Shown: in pieces, positions 45,178 to 56,505 of the stretch
Numbering within the stretch: position 1 is the stretch's first letter
Layout: every line of letters starts with the position of its first letter
Assembly: GCA_905221605.1 (NCBI GenBank)
Contig: CAJNDS010002445.1
Span: 302,501 to 366,500 of the forward strand
DNA length: 64,000 nt
DNA from: Symbiodinium natans
Taxonomy: Eukaryota > Sar > Dinophyceae > Suessiales > Symbiodiniaceae
Direction of reading: 5' to 3'
Notes under the pieces: model-generated
Database searches by the model: none
The model's input: only the letters and a program-made list of their open reading frames with translations
Told to the model about the DNA's origin: nothing
Translations under genes and position numbers: made by a program

Positions 45178-45389
45178 GGGAAGAGTCTCGGCACAAGCAT
45201 TCCTGCAGCCCTCTCTGAATGCACTCATGTCGCAGTGTTTTCACTCAGCATGAAGCATGAAGCATGAAGCAGCCATCTCGCGTAAGCTGACGCATTCCAG
45301 GACCTTGGCTGAAGCTACGCCAGAAGTCGCGGGCCACGGCGACGGCCCGATGCCTGAGAAGGGACGCAGTTCGAACGAGTCTGAAGTTT

Positions 45390-46545
45390 GAATCGTAGAA
45401 GAGGTGACAAAGCCCTCCCTCCGTCGATTGTTTCATCTGTGGACACTTCGCCTAGCGAAGGACTGCCGTCCGGGCACCCGCCAGAAATTGATGTGTCGCA
45501 GTTGTGAGACCCAGCTGATTGCAGCTGCAAGCCATTGCAAGCCCTACCTCCTACCCACACCCTCAAATGACCAGCATTCCTGCACATTGTTTATTTTGGG
45601 GCCGCAGTTTCTGGAGTTAGAATCGTAGAAGAGGTGACAAAGCCCTCCCTCCGTCGATTGTTTCATCTGTGGACACTTCGCCTAGCGAAGGACTGCCGTC
45701 CGGGCACCCGCCAGAAATTGATGTGTCGCAGTTGTGAGACCCAGCTCATTGCAGCTGCAAGCCATTGCAAGCCCTACCTCCTACCCACACCTCAAATGAC
45801 TAGCATTCCTGCACATTGTTTATTTTGGGGCCGCAGTTTCTGGAGTTAGAATCGTAGAAGAGGTGACAAAGCCCTCCCTCCGTCGATTGTTTCATCTGTG
45901 GACACTTCGCCTAGCGAAGGACTGCCGTCCGGGCACCCTCCAGAAATTGATGTGTCGCAGTTGTGAGACCCAGCTCATTGCAGCTGCAAGCCATTGCAAG
46001 CCCTACCTCCTACCCACACAGTCAAATGACCAGCGTTCCTGCACATTGCTTATTTTGGGGCCGCAGTTTCTGGAGTTAGAATCGTAGAAGAGGTGACAAA
46101 GCCCTCCCTCCGTCGAATGTGTCATCATGTGGACACTTCGCCTAGCGAAGGACTGCCGTCCGGGCACCCGCCAGAAATTGATGTGTCGCAGTTGTGAGAC
46201 CCAGCTGATTGTAGCTGCAAGCCATTGCAAGCCCTACCTCCTACCCACACCCTCAAATGACCAGCATTCCTGCACATTGTTTATTTTGGGGCCGCAGTTT
46301 CTGGAGTTAGAATCGTAGAAGAGGTGACAAAGCCCTCCCTCCGTCGATTGTTTCATCATGTGGACATTTCGCCTAGCGAAGGACTGCCGTCCGGGCACCC
46401 GCCAGAAATTGATGTGTCGCAGTGCTGAGACCCAGCTCATTGCAGCTTCAAGCCATTGCCCTACCTACTCGTACTTACACCCTCAAACCACCCACCCATG
46501 CTGGCCTACATTTCCTCTATTTTTTTGGGGGGCCGCAGGCTGTTG
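45390..46545 (+). repeat. ~230-bp tandem repeat, block 1 (5 copies)
   Basis: Unit starts at 45390, 45620, 45849, 46079 and 46310 (GAATCGTAGAAGAGGTGACA). Each unit is open in one frame for about 76 codons (TLRLAKDCRPGTRQKLMCRS, then CETQLIAAASHCKPYLLP) and closes with a TAG at the next unit's start. CTTCGCCTAGCGAAG forms a short hairpin in each. The last copy diverges at its 3' end. Confidence 0.92.
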
Positions 46546-47600
46546 GGTCCTCCAACATTTCGCAGTCCCAGTCCCAAAAGAGAGCCCTGACGACTCGCTG
46601 TTCACGGGCTCAAGCCCCACAGCTCTTTTCATTGCCACTTGACCAGTGTGTGTCATATCTGCTCATTGCGCCTTGGCCGCATCTCGGTGGGTTTAAGGTA
46701 ACTTAGGGTTTAGGGTTTTCGGGTTTAGGCCGCAGCTTTCAAACAGTCGCCGGCTGCAGAAACTGGGCAGTGTCTGAGCTGTTCCTGCACAAATGAACCC
46801 GGTCCAGTAACAGGAGAGGCAGCATCTGTGGCAGCAGGACGCGGACAGTCGTTTGTTTGCAGGGCGCACGCTTGCGTAACCCTAAATCCGCAACTTTCCC
46901 TTGGGACGCTCACCCGTGCTCTTCCAGCCCTCAATTTAGGCCCCCAGGCCCTAAGCCCCCAACGGCCGCCAGGAATTCAGTGGAGAAGCCCTCGCCTCAG
47001 AAAAGGATGAGGGTTTAGGGTTTGGAGTTTCGGGTTAAGGGTACGGTTAGGGTTGAGGGTTTAGGGAGCGAGCCCGCAAATGCTCGCGGAGCGGAGTACG
47101 AGGTTTGGGGGGCTTGAGGGTCTAGCTTTACGGTTTGTTTCTACACCACATTCAAGCCTATTTTCACACCCCTCCACACCTCTCCACCCCCCCGAAACCC
47201 CTGCTAAGCACCAGAAGCCGAAGAGCGGGTGTCGGAACTGAGCTTATGAGGACACCTGTGGGCTCTGTCTTGTATGCATTTGCCTGGCTACCCCGACCAA
47301 GACTGCTCTTAAATTCCAAAGCGCCCTTGAGCCTGAAAGGCCTGAGTGCAACGGCCCATGAAGCTTCAAGTATCCCTTGAGTGAGCTCCCATTTCTTTCT
47401 GAAGGTTCAACTTATAACATGGGTTGGGTTGCCTGACTTAAATCTCTTGAAATCTTGAAAGTACATGAAGTACCCATGAACCTAAGTAGGGCTACCATCA
47501 TTAATCATTTTTTGTAATATCGGTTGCCTTATAACATTTGTAGCTACCCATGAACCTTCAAGTATCCCATGAGTGAGCTCCAATCTTTGTCCTAGGCCAA
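46546..47600 (+). other. Spacer of array unit 1, no gene
   Basis: Shared with later units: GCTGTTCACGGGCTCAAGCC (46598), GCCAGGAATTCAGTGGAGAA (46969), a TTTAGGG-like stretch (47008-47065), TTTCTACACCACATTCAA (47137) and a MITE-like right end ACCCATGAACCTTCAAG (47548-47564). Confidence 0.65.
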
Positions 47601-48055
47601 CGCCACCGAGCTAACGCCACCGAGCTGCCATTGCCTGATGAGTGCTTGTTTTGCCTCAGAAGCAAGATCATGCACTTGTTCTTTCTTGCATACGCGTGCG
47701 CGCACTACGGATTTGTTTTTTGACGATGGGTGGCAAGATACGACGTTCTGTCCTTCAAGATTCCGAGCTCTGCTGAACAGCAGTCTTATAGCTCTGCAAA
47801 GCTGCAAGCTTCTCACCTGACAGAAGCCCTCAGCATTCCAATGCTGAACAGGAGCATTCCAATGCTGAACAGGGCCTACTAGGTTTTGCCTAAGCAACCA
47901 GCTCGACAGCTCGATGTGGTGTGGACGGAACGGTGCGAAGTCTGGATCATTGAGTGCCAAGATCTGTGGAGATTCTAGGCATTCTACCCCTTCTGAACTC
48001 CTATCAGCCCTAAACCCATTTCGGGAATGCCTGTAGGGGGTCCTGCTGTCGTGAC

Positions 48056-48271
48056 TGTCCTGTGTCGAGCTGTGGCTCAAAGATGCGCAACAGCGTGTGT
48101 TTTGTGTCACCATCCTTCGGCATGTCAAGCACGATTTCTTCTAGCTGCCTGCCACCTGCCTTTGTAGGTGATCTAGGCTGTTTATGGCCTTCAGTATCGC
48201 GGAGGCCTCGCGCCTCCAGCTGGAGGCGCGAGGACTCCGCGAGATTGTGGGCCATACACAGCCTGGATCAC
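48056..48271 (+). pseudogene. 5' stub of the Pro-rich gene ending in a palindrome
   Basis: The segment matches the upstream region and first ~30 codons of the Pro-rich gene (GTCGAGCTGTGGCTCAA, then CACCTGCCTTTGTAGGTGA). It then folds back at 48219/48220 and joins GH1 exon 9 sequence. The frame is lost and no gene product is expected. Confidence 0.75.
48168..48271. repeat. 104-bp near-palindrome, 52-bp arms, no spacer
   Basis: Arms 48168-48219 and 48220-48271 are reverse complements with about six mismatches. The inner 46 bp (48197-48242) have one. The right arm ends in GGATCAC, shared with GH1 exon 9. Confidence 0.93.
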
Positions 48272-50235
48272 TTTCAACGCGGCCTGGTGCTCCACTGTCT
48301 TGGGGCTACGCCAACGGCGAGGTGGCACTTCGGAACAACCAAAGTTTCGGGTTTAGGATTTAGGGTTCAGGGTTGAGGGGGCTTGAGTGGTTTCTTTCAG
48401 GTCTTCGAGTCCAAGTTGCTCAATCAACCCCACACACTGACGACTCCTTGATGAGTTTGGGTTAAGAAGGGACTCCTCTACATAACCCGTATATGTCGTA
48501 TATAGTCCCTATATACCTAAGTAGCGCCTACATGGTGATTTCTCTACATTATGGTCCTCTTTGGGGGTCCTCAGGAACCCCCCCCTTATTTAGGGTACCC
48601 AAAAAGGGACCAAACTCATCGAGAACTAGCCACACATACGCCTGGGGTCCCTTGTAAGGGTCCTTCTGCCTTAGTCCCTGGATTGGGGACTGAGATGAGG
48701 TGCAGCACCGCTTGGGGCATTGGGCAACACAGCTTAGAGTTTAGGGGTTTTTCAAGGGGTTGGTTCAGCGTAAAGACAACGTCGAACCGTGCAGGTCAAG
48801 CGGATTAGGTTATAAGCCCTATAGGCCTTAAGGCCAGGGATCGGAGCAAGCCAGATGGGCGTAGTGAAAAACGAATCAGACCCCCGAAGGCCCCACAAGC
48901 AAATCGGGATCCAAGCTCTCGAAGCCTCCGTAAGTAAGGAGAAGCCAGAGACGGAGCCCTACATCGCGGCACACCACATCATCCGGAGCCACGCGCGGGC
49001 GGTGGCCGTGCTGTCAGGGATGTGTTTGAGGTACCTCCTGACCCCTCAAGCCTAAACTCCAAGCCCGTACTTAGTTTGGGGCTCAGAGTAGGGTCTTGTA
49101 GTCTCCCAAAAGATCAGGACGGGACTTTCGCATTGAAAACCCTACTTTTAGAGCAAGTAGACTCCAATGTTGCGCTGCAGCTCCTTTTTTTCTGCTAAGA
49201 GTGGGGTTTCGGGGTGTACAGACTCGGAGCATGGTCGCGTTAACTACTTCAGAAGTTACGTCAACTTCCGTTTCTCATGCCTATGGCCAACTAGCTGGTT
49301 GACAAAGGTAACAAGGGCGGCAGAAGTACACTTATCAAACTTTCGGCATTTCTGTGATGTCTCATACAAGGATCCCCTGTAGTTGAAGATACCTCGCATG
49401 AATGCCCAGACTTGGTGCACAGTTTAGGACGCAAGGTTTGTTTAGGCTGACTCTATACGAAGTAGGGTGTATATTTCTTGTACCCCCAAAGGACATCCAA
49501 TATATACACTCACCAATATTAAAAAGGAACCTTATATACACTCACCAATAACAGTAATTTACAACCTAAAACCTAGAACCTAAACCCTAAACCCTAACCC
49601 TAAACCCTAAACCCTAAACCCTAAACCCTAAACCCTAAACCCTAAACCCTAAACCCGCATATAGCTAGTGTGTCGCTGTGGGCTTCGGGAACGAAGGTGA
49701 CGAGATACCGCGGCGAGTTGAAGGCGAAGCAGGGCGAAGAGGTCGGCGTCACACTCGACATGGACTGGAGGTAGCTTGCTCTGCAGGGTTTAGGGTTTCG
49801 GGTTGCTGTAGTCTGTAGTTCCCTTACTGGGTAGCTCCTGAGGATGTTTCACTGTGCCCTTGCTTGGCTTAAGAGGATCATATTCCCGTTGCATTTTTTC
49901 GGAGGGTTTCTGGGGCCAACCTGGCTTAGGAATTGTGTCTTCTGCTCGCAGAAGCCCAATGGAGCATGCAATGCAACTTTTATCATGTCTAAGGAGAGTC
50001 TTCGTGCTTTGCCGCAAAAAATGGTGCATGGCGTCCAACATCCCGGAATCCGGAACACCAGCATAAAGCCCAAAACCCGAACCCCTAAACCGTAAACCCT
50101 CGATAAACCCTCACTCCTTGGCCCTACACTTAGGAATCCGACTTCGTGATGATCGAGGAGGGTGCCGGGCGCAAGACGACGAAAGATGCACCCGTCAGAA
50201 GAAGGGCTGAGAGCAGCTTCTGCGGTGGCCTATAG
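48262..50235 (+). pseudogene. Broken GH1 copy: exons 9, 10, 11 and last
   Basis: Copies of GH1 exon 9 (48262-48330), exon 10 (48939-49016, full 26 codons, open), exon 11 (49697-49770, full and open) and the last exon (50134-50235) occur in order with matching intron sequence. Exon 9 has NAA for the catalytic NEP and a one-base insertion after CTTGG. Exons 12-23, including the nucleophile, are missing. The last exon has lost four bases, so it reads past the old stop to a TAG at 50233-50235. Exons 1-8 are absent. It cannot make an active GH1 enzyme. Confidence 0.88.
49575..49660 (-). repeat. CCCTAAA array before the copied GH1 exon 11
   Basis: About 11 units; the corresponding place in the parent GH1 intron has only a few (38900-38930). 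So the array length changed after duplication. Confidence 0.9.
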
Positions 50236-50867
50236 GGCGTTCGGTCTAGGGTTTAGTAGTGTTGAGTTTTTAGGCCTTAGCTCTTTTGGGCTAGGAGCAA
50301 GACCAGGCACGTGCTTGCATAGTTTTCATCCACGCAACCATGCTTGTCCATGCAACCTTGCATGAGACATTGGTAGATGCGGGAGGCAGTTTTTGCAAGT
50401 ATGGCTTGTTGGCGGTCACATGTATCACGCCCGAGGTCAAACAGACCTGTTCTTTTGACATGGGTGGCGAGATAAGATGTTTTGTCCTCCAAGATTCCGA
50501 GCTCTGCTGAACAGCAGTGCTATGGCTCTACGAAGCTGCAAGCTTCTCACCTGACAGAAGCCCTCAGCATTTCCAGTGCTGAACAGGACCAGTAGGTTTT
50601 GCCTAAGCAACCAGCTCGACCGCTCGATGTGGCGTGGACGAAACACGAGCCAAGCTGCACCCAGCTGCACGGTGTGATGTCTGGATCATTGAGTGACCCT
50701 TATAGGCCCAGATATGTGGAGCTTCTGCACATTCCACGCTTCTGAACTCTCGTAAGCTGGTGTCACTTTGAGCAGCCTACGTAGGGACGCTGCTGTCGTA
50801 ACTGTCCCGTGTCGAGCTGTGGCTCAAGATATCCAACAGCTTGTGACGTGCTTGACCATCATTTGCC

Positions 50868-51394
50868 ATGGCCACCACGATGGTCCAGCATCGCGGAGGC
50901 CTCGCGCCTCCAGCGGATCATTGGGCCAAGACCGCCCTCGGCGCCCTGGCCGCCCGGGCCACTCCAGCAGGGCCCCTCCAGCAAGGGCCACTCCAGCAAG
51001 GGCCACTCCAGCAGGGGGCCACTCCAGCAGTGGTACTGGGCACCAGCTTCCCGAGCTATGCCGTTAACCGCCTGGATGCCTGTGAACCAGGCACCCTATG
51101 CACCCATGCCTCCACCCATATTCTATCCAATGCCATGCCCTCAAAACCAGCCGGCAACTCCTGCCTGGACTCCCGCTCCCCAAGCAGCGATGCCAATACC
51201 TCCGCCACCGCCACCAGCGCACTTCCCAGCACCACTCCCTCCCGTGCAAGCGCCTTTGCAGGCACCCGAAGCACCGCCCACGGCACATCCAGCATCCTCA
51301 AAGGAGCAAAACACACACAAGCCCCGGTGGGCAGACTTGTCGGAGGGGGCTCCTCCGATAAGTCTGCCCAGCGGGGCTTCTGTGTGCTTTGCTC
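50868..51394 (+). pseudogene. Pro-rich gene, copy 3 (rearranged)
   Basis: Starts at the same ATG context. It has a 45-bp in-frame loss after codon 7, then a 5-bp loss near 50940 that shifts frame, an expanded run of GGGCCACTCCAGCAA-like units (50950-51030), and loss of the segment encoding the end of the reverse-transcription-like? no: of the WGxxQ-Pro stretch before AYAPMPPP. The 3' end is a foldback at 51349/51350, so the GK tail and the tandem repeats are gone. Confidence 0.75.
51304..51394. repeat. 91-bp near-palindrome at the broken 3' end of Pro-rich copy 3
   Basis: Arms of about 45 bp with five mismatches around CGGAGG/CCTCCG. The arms come from the KPRWADLSEE-coding part of the Pro-rich gene. 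Beyond it the sequence continues with GCTGTTCACGGGCTCAAG, which elsewhere lies after the tandem repeat block. Confidence 0.92.
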
Positions 51395-53136
51395 GCTGTT
51401 CACGGGCTCAAGCCCCTCAGCTTTTTTCACCGCGGTCTGACCAGTGCCGGCCACATTTGCTTTATTGCACCTTGGCCGCATCTCGGCGGGTTTTGGGTTT
51501 GGGGCTTCGGGTTTAGGGTTGAGGGCAAGCCGCAACTGAAAACAATCGCCTGCTGCATCCTGCTGCAAAAACTAAGCAGCATACGAAGTCGGTATTAAGT
51601 GCGTCGCTATTTGTTCTACCGCGGACAGTCGTTTGTTGGCAGGGCGCACGCTCGCCAGCAGTTGCGCAACCCTCAATCCGCAACTCCCTTAGGGCGTTCA
51701 CCCGTGCTCTTCAAGCCCCCCAACTAGGCCCGCCAGGCCCCAAGCCCCCAACTGCCGCCAGGAATCCAGTGGAGAAGCCCTCGCCTCAGAAAAGCATGAG
51801 GGTTTTGGGTTTGGAGTTTCGGATTACGGGCTTCGGTTGAGGGTTTCGGGAGCGAACGAGCGCCTTCAGGAGGGTTTGAGTTTAGGGCAACCCTTTTTTG
51901 GTGGGTCTAGCATTACGGGTTTGTTTCTACAACACATTCATCCCTGTTTCTACACCCCTACACCCCTCCACCTCCCCCCCTCCCCGACCCCTACTAAGCA
52001 CCAGCAGTACGCGGCAGCTTCATGGACCCTAAACCCTAAACCCTAAACCCCGAAACCCTAAACCCTAAACCCTAAAACCTCAGCCGAAGTTTGATGGGAG
52101 GGCACCGGGCTCGGGCCGTTCGGTTTGAGGGGAGCGGCCTCGCAACCCTGCAGGTTCGACTTGTAGAAGAGGGACTCGACTTCCAGCTTGGGGCGTCTTC
52201 AAGACCGAAACACTAAGTCGAAAAAGGCCGGGTTCGGAACTAAGCTTGTGAATGGCACTTGTAGACCTGTCTTGTAGGCGCCTGGCCACCCTGACCAAAA
52301 CTCCTCTCAAATTCCAAAGCGCCCTTGCGCCTAAAGGCCTGCGAGGTTTCGCGGTCGAGGTTCAACGCTCATCCGAACAGAACTGATCAAACCCACGATG
52401 AAGGGTTTTCAAGACTTCTTTCCCCTGCAACGAACCGTGAACCTGCAAGTATCCTTTGAGTGAGCTCCCATTTCTCACTAGAAGGTTCATTTTGTCATAC
52501 AAGTTGGGTTGCCTGATTTATATCTCTAGTAGGTACCCATGAACCTAGGTAGGGTTCTAAGTACCTTTATTAAATTGATAGTACAGGTTGCCTTAGTTAT
52601 AACATGTGTAGCTACCCATGAAACCTCAAGTATCCCAATCTTTGTCCGAGGCCAGATAGCGGCGCCGAGCTGCCATTGCCTGATGAGTGCTTGAAGTTGC
52701 CTCAGAAGTAAGATCATACACTCGCTTCAAAAATTCTCATCTACACACACACACACAAACGCACGCGGACACCTTACCCGAGGTCCAACAATGCAGATCT
52801 GTTCTGTTGACGATGGGTGGCAAGATAAGACGTTTTGTCCTCCAAGATTCCGAGCTCTGCTGCGAGCTCTGCTGAACGGCAGTGCTATAGCTCGACAAAG
52901 CTGCAAGCTTCTCACCTGACAGAAGCCCTCAGCATTTCCAGTGCTGAACAGGACCACTACGTTTTGCCTAAGCAGCCAGCTCGACCGCTCGATGTGGTGC
53001 GGACGAAACACGAGCCAAGCTGCACCCAGCTGCACGGTGTGATGTCTGGATCATTGAGTGACCCTTATAGGCCCAGATATGTGGAGCTTCTGCACATTCC
53101 ACGCTTCTGAACTCTCTTACAGGCTAGTGTCACTTC
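51395..53136 (+). other. Spacer of array unit 3, start of unit 4, no gene
   Basis: Carries the standard unit landmarks, a short CCCTAAA run (52025-52075), a CA-rich tract (52744-52760) and the GACAGAAGCCCTCAGCAT motif at 52918. No exon supported. Confidence 0.6.
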
Positions 53137-53208
53137 GTGACTGTCCCGTGTCGAGCTGTGGCTCAAGACATCCAACAACTCGTGACGTGCTTGACCATTT
53201 ATTTAGTC

Positions 53209-53910
53209 ATGGCCACAACCATCGTTCAGCTGCCGCCTGCGTTTGTAGGTGAGCAGGCTGTTTATGGGCCAAACTATCGCGGAGGCCTCGCGCCTCCAGC
53301 GGATCACTGGGCCAAGACCGCCCATCCCATGGCCCCCTGGCCGCCCGGGCCACTCCAGCAGTTCCAGCAGTGGCCACTCCAGCAGTGTTACTGGGCGCCA
53401 GCTTCCCCAGTGCCCCCACCCATAATGAGCTATGCCGTTGGGCAGGGGCTGTGCTACCAGCCTGCCCCGGCAACCGCCTGGATGCCTGTGAACCAGGCAC
53501 CGTATGCACCCATGCCTCCACCCATATTCTATCCAATGCCATGCCCTCAATACCAGCCGGCAACTCCTGCCTGGACTCCCGCTCCCCAAGCACCCATGCC
53601 CATGCCTCCGCCACCACCACCAGCGCACTTCCCACCACCACTCCCTCCCATGCAAGCGCCCTTGCAGGCTCCTGAAGCACCGCCCACGGCACATCCGGCG
53701 CCCTCCAAGGAGCCAAGCACGCACAAGCCCCGCTGGGCAGACCTTTCGGAGGAGCCCCCAAAGTGCGATATCACAGATGTCGCGACCTCCTCCCAGGAGC
53801 CCCTTCCCACGCTGCTTCCCCGCCCTCCACGTGGCCCGCAAGGGAAGGGGCGAGGGAAAGGATCAAAAGGTCACGGCAAGGGAAAGGGAACGAGAAAGTG
53901 GCGCCAGTAA
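53209..53910 (+). CDS. Pro-rich, GK-tailed protein, copy 4 (intact)
   Basis: 233 codons with the same order of segments as the copy at 44479: MATTIVQLPPAFVGEQ, Gln/Pro part, Pro-rich centre, KPRWADLSEEPPKCD, GK tail ending GTRKWRQ. Differences are mostly substitutions and small in-frame changes. The conserved frame across copies argues for selection or recent origin. Confidence 0.65.
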   Translation: MATTIVQLPPAFVGEQAVYGPNYRGGLAPPADHWAKTAHPMAPWPPGPLQQFQQWPLQQCYWAPASPVPPPIMSYAVGQGLCYQPAPATAWMPVNQAPYAPMPPPIFYPMPCPQYQPATPAWTPAPQAPMPMPPPPPPAHFPPPLPPMQAPLQAPEAPPTAHPAPSKEPSTHKPRWADLSEEPPKCDITDVATSSQEPLPTLLPRPPRGPQGKGRGKGSKGHGKGKGTRKWRQ

Positions 53911-54122
53911 GGGAGGAGTCTCGGCGCAAGCATTCCTGCAGGCCTCTCTGAATGCACTCATGTCGCAGTGTTTTCACTCAGCATGAAGCATGAAGCATGA
54001 AGCAGCCATCTTGCGTAAGCTGACGCATTCCAGGACCTTGGCTGAAGCTACGCCAGAAGTCGCGGGCCACGGCGACGGCCCGATGCCTGAGAAGGGACGC
54101 AGTTCGAACGAGTCTGAAGTTT

Positions 54123-55040
54123 GAATCGTAGAAGAGGTGACAAAGCCCTCCCTCCGTCGATTGTTTCATCTGTGGACACTTCGCCTAGCGAAGGACTGCC
54201 GTCCGGGCACCCGCCAGAAATTGATGTGTCGCAGTTGTGAGACCCAGCTCATTGCAGCTGCAAGCCATTGCAAGCCCTGCCTCCTACCCACATAGTCAAA
54301 TGACCAGCGTTCCTGCACATTGCTTATTTTGGGGCCGCAGTTTCTGGAGCTAGAATCGTAGAAGAGGTGACAAAGCCCTCCCTCCGTCGATTGTTTCATC
54401 TGTGGACACTTCGCCTAGCGAAGGACTGCCGTCCGGGCACCCGCCAGAAATTGATGTGTCGCAGTTGTGAGACCCAGCTCATTGCAGCTGCAAGCCATTG
54501 CAAGCCCTGCCTCCTACCCACATAGTCAAATGACCAGCGTTCCTGCACATTGCTTATTTTGGGGCCGCAGTTTCTGGAGTTAGAATCGTAGAAGAGGTGA
54601 CAAAGCCCTCCCTCCGTCGAATGTGTCATCATGTGGACACTTCGCCTAGCGAAGGACTGCCGTCCGGGCACCCGCCAGAAATTGATGTGTCGCAGTTGTG
54701 AGACCCAGCTGATTGTAGCTGCAAGCCATTGCAAGCCCTACCTCCTACCCACACCCTCAAATGACCAGCATTCCTGCACATTGTTTATTTTGGGGCCGCA
54801 GTTTCTGGAGTTAGAATCGTAGAAGAGGTGACAAAGCCCTCCCTCCGTCGATTGTCTCATCATGCATGAGGACACTTCGCCTAGCGAAGGACTGCCGTCC
54901 GGGCACCCGCCAGAAATTGATGTGTCGCAGTGCTGAGAACCCAGCTCATTGCAGCTGCAAGCCATTGCCCTACCTACTCGTACTTACACCCTCAAACCAC
55001 CCATGCTGGCCTACATTTCCTCTATTTTTTTTGGGGCCGC
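54123..55040 (+). repeat. ~230-bp tandem repeat, block 2 (4 copies)
   Basis: Units start at 54123, 54353, 54583 and 54814. The order of variants (for example CGAATGTGTCATCATG in the third unit) parallels block 1 and block 4, so whole blocks were copied. Confidence 0.92.
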
Positions 55041-55049
55041 AGGCTGTCG

Positions 55050-56170
55050 TTCCGTGTGATCGTGAGGCTCAGGCATCATGGCGCTGGGTCCTCCGGAGGG
55101 GTTCGCAGTCCCAGTCCCAAGAAAGAGCCCTGACGACTCGCTGTTCACGGGCTCAAGCCCCACAGCTCTTTTCATTGCCACCTGACCAGTGTGCCATATC
55201 TGCTCATTGCACCTTGGCCGCATCTCGGTGGGTTTAAGGTAGCTTAGGATGTAGGGTTTTCGGGTTTAGGGCAAGCCACAGCTTTCAAACAGTCGCCGGC
55301 TGCAGAAGCTGGGCAGTGTCCTTTGTTGAGCTGTTCCTGCACAAATGAACCCGGTCCAGTAGCAGGAGAGGCAGCATCTGTGGCAGTAGGACGCGGACAG
55401 TCGTTTGTTTGCAGGGCGCACACTTGCCAGCCGTTGCGTAACCCTAAATCCGCAACTTTCCCTTGAAACGCTCACCCGTGCTCTTCCAGCCCTCAATCTA
55501 GGCCCCCAGGCCCTAAGCCCCCAACAGCCGCCAGGAATTCAGTGGAGAAGCCCTCGCCTCAGAAAAGGATGAGGGTTTAGGGTTTGGAGTTTCGGGTTAA
55601 GGGTACGGTTAGGGTTGAGGGTTTAGGGAGCGTGCCCGCAAATGCTCGCGGAGCGGAGTACAAGGTTTGGGGGGCTTGAGGGTCTAGCTTTACAGTTTGT
55701 TTCTACACCACAGTCAACCCTATTTCCACACCCCTCCACACCTCTCCACACCCCGAAACCCGTACGAAGCACCAGAAGTCGAAGAGCGGGTGTCGGAACT
55801 GAGCTTGTGAGGACACCTGGGCGCTCTGTCTTGTATGTATGTGCCTGGCTGCCCGGACCAAGACTCCTCTTAAATTCCACAGCGACCTTGAGCCAAAAGT
55901 CCTGAGGGGTTTCGCGGTCGAGGTTCAACGCGACCCGGGAAGCTTCAAGTATCCCTTGAGTGAGAGCTCCCATTTCTTTCTACAGGTTCCATTCGGAATC
56001 TAGGTTGGGTTGCTTAACTTAGGTCTCTTATAGCATTCGTAGCTTCCCATGAACCTTCAAGTATCCCCTGAGTGAGCTCCAATCTTTGCCCGAGGCCAGA
56101 TCGCGGCGCCGAGCTGCCATTGCATGACTCAAAAGCAGCAAGCAACAAGCTTCTCACCTGACAGAAGCCC
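55050..56170 (+). other. Spacer of array unit 4, no gene
   Basis: Very close to 46560-47600 and 61520-62600, with the same landmarks and TTTAGGG-like stretch (55570-55628). No exon supported. Confidence 0.6.
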
Positions 56171-56505
56171 TCAGCATTCCAATGCATGTTCTTTCTGAGC
56201 AACCAGCTCGACAGCTCGATGTGGTGCTGACGAAGCACGAGCCAAGTTGCAGCTGCACGCTGCGATGTCTGGATAATCGAGTGACCCTTATAGGCCCAGA
56301 TATGTGGAGCTTCTACACATTCCACCCTTCGGATCTCTTATCAGCCCTGAACCCGTTTAGGAATGCCCGTATTTGTAGCATGTGTCACTTCGAGCAGCCC
56401 ACGCACAGGTGTGACTGGGGATGCTGCTGTCACGTGACTGTCCCGTGTCGATCTGTGGCTCAAGATATCCAGCAGCTTGTGACGTGTTTAACCATTCATT
56501 TTGTC

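Noticed and set aside
45404-46087. 74-codon frames in the ~230-bp repeats as separate genes
   Set aside because: They lack an ATG at the start, repeat with every unit and end at the unit border; no start or conserved domain supports them.
55886-55900. CTTGAGCCAAAA as the reverse complement of a spliced-leader end
   Set aside because: Related spacers read CTTGAGCCTGAAAGG or CTTGCGCCTAAAGG at this place, so the match is a local chance variant.
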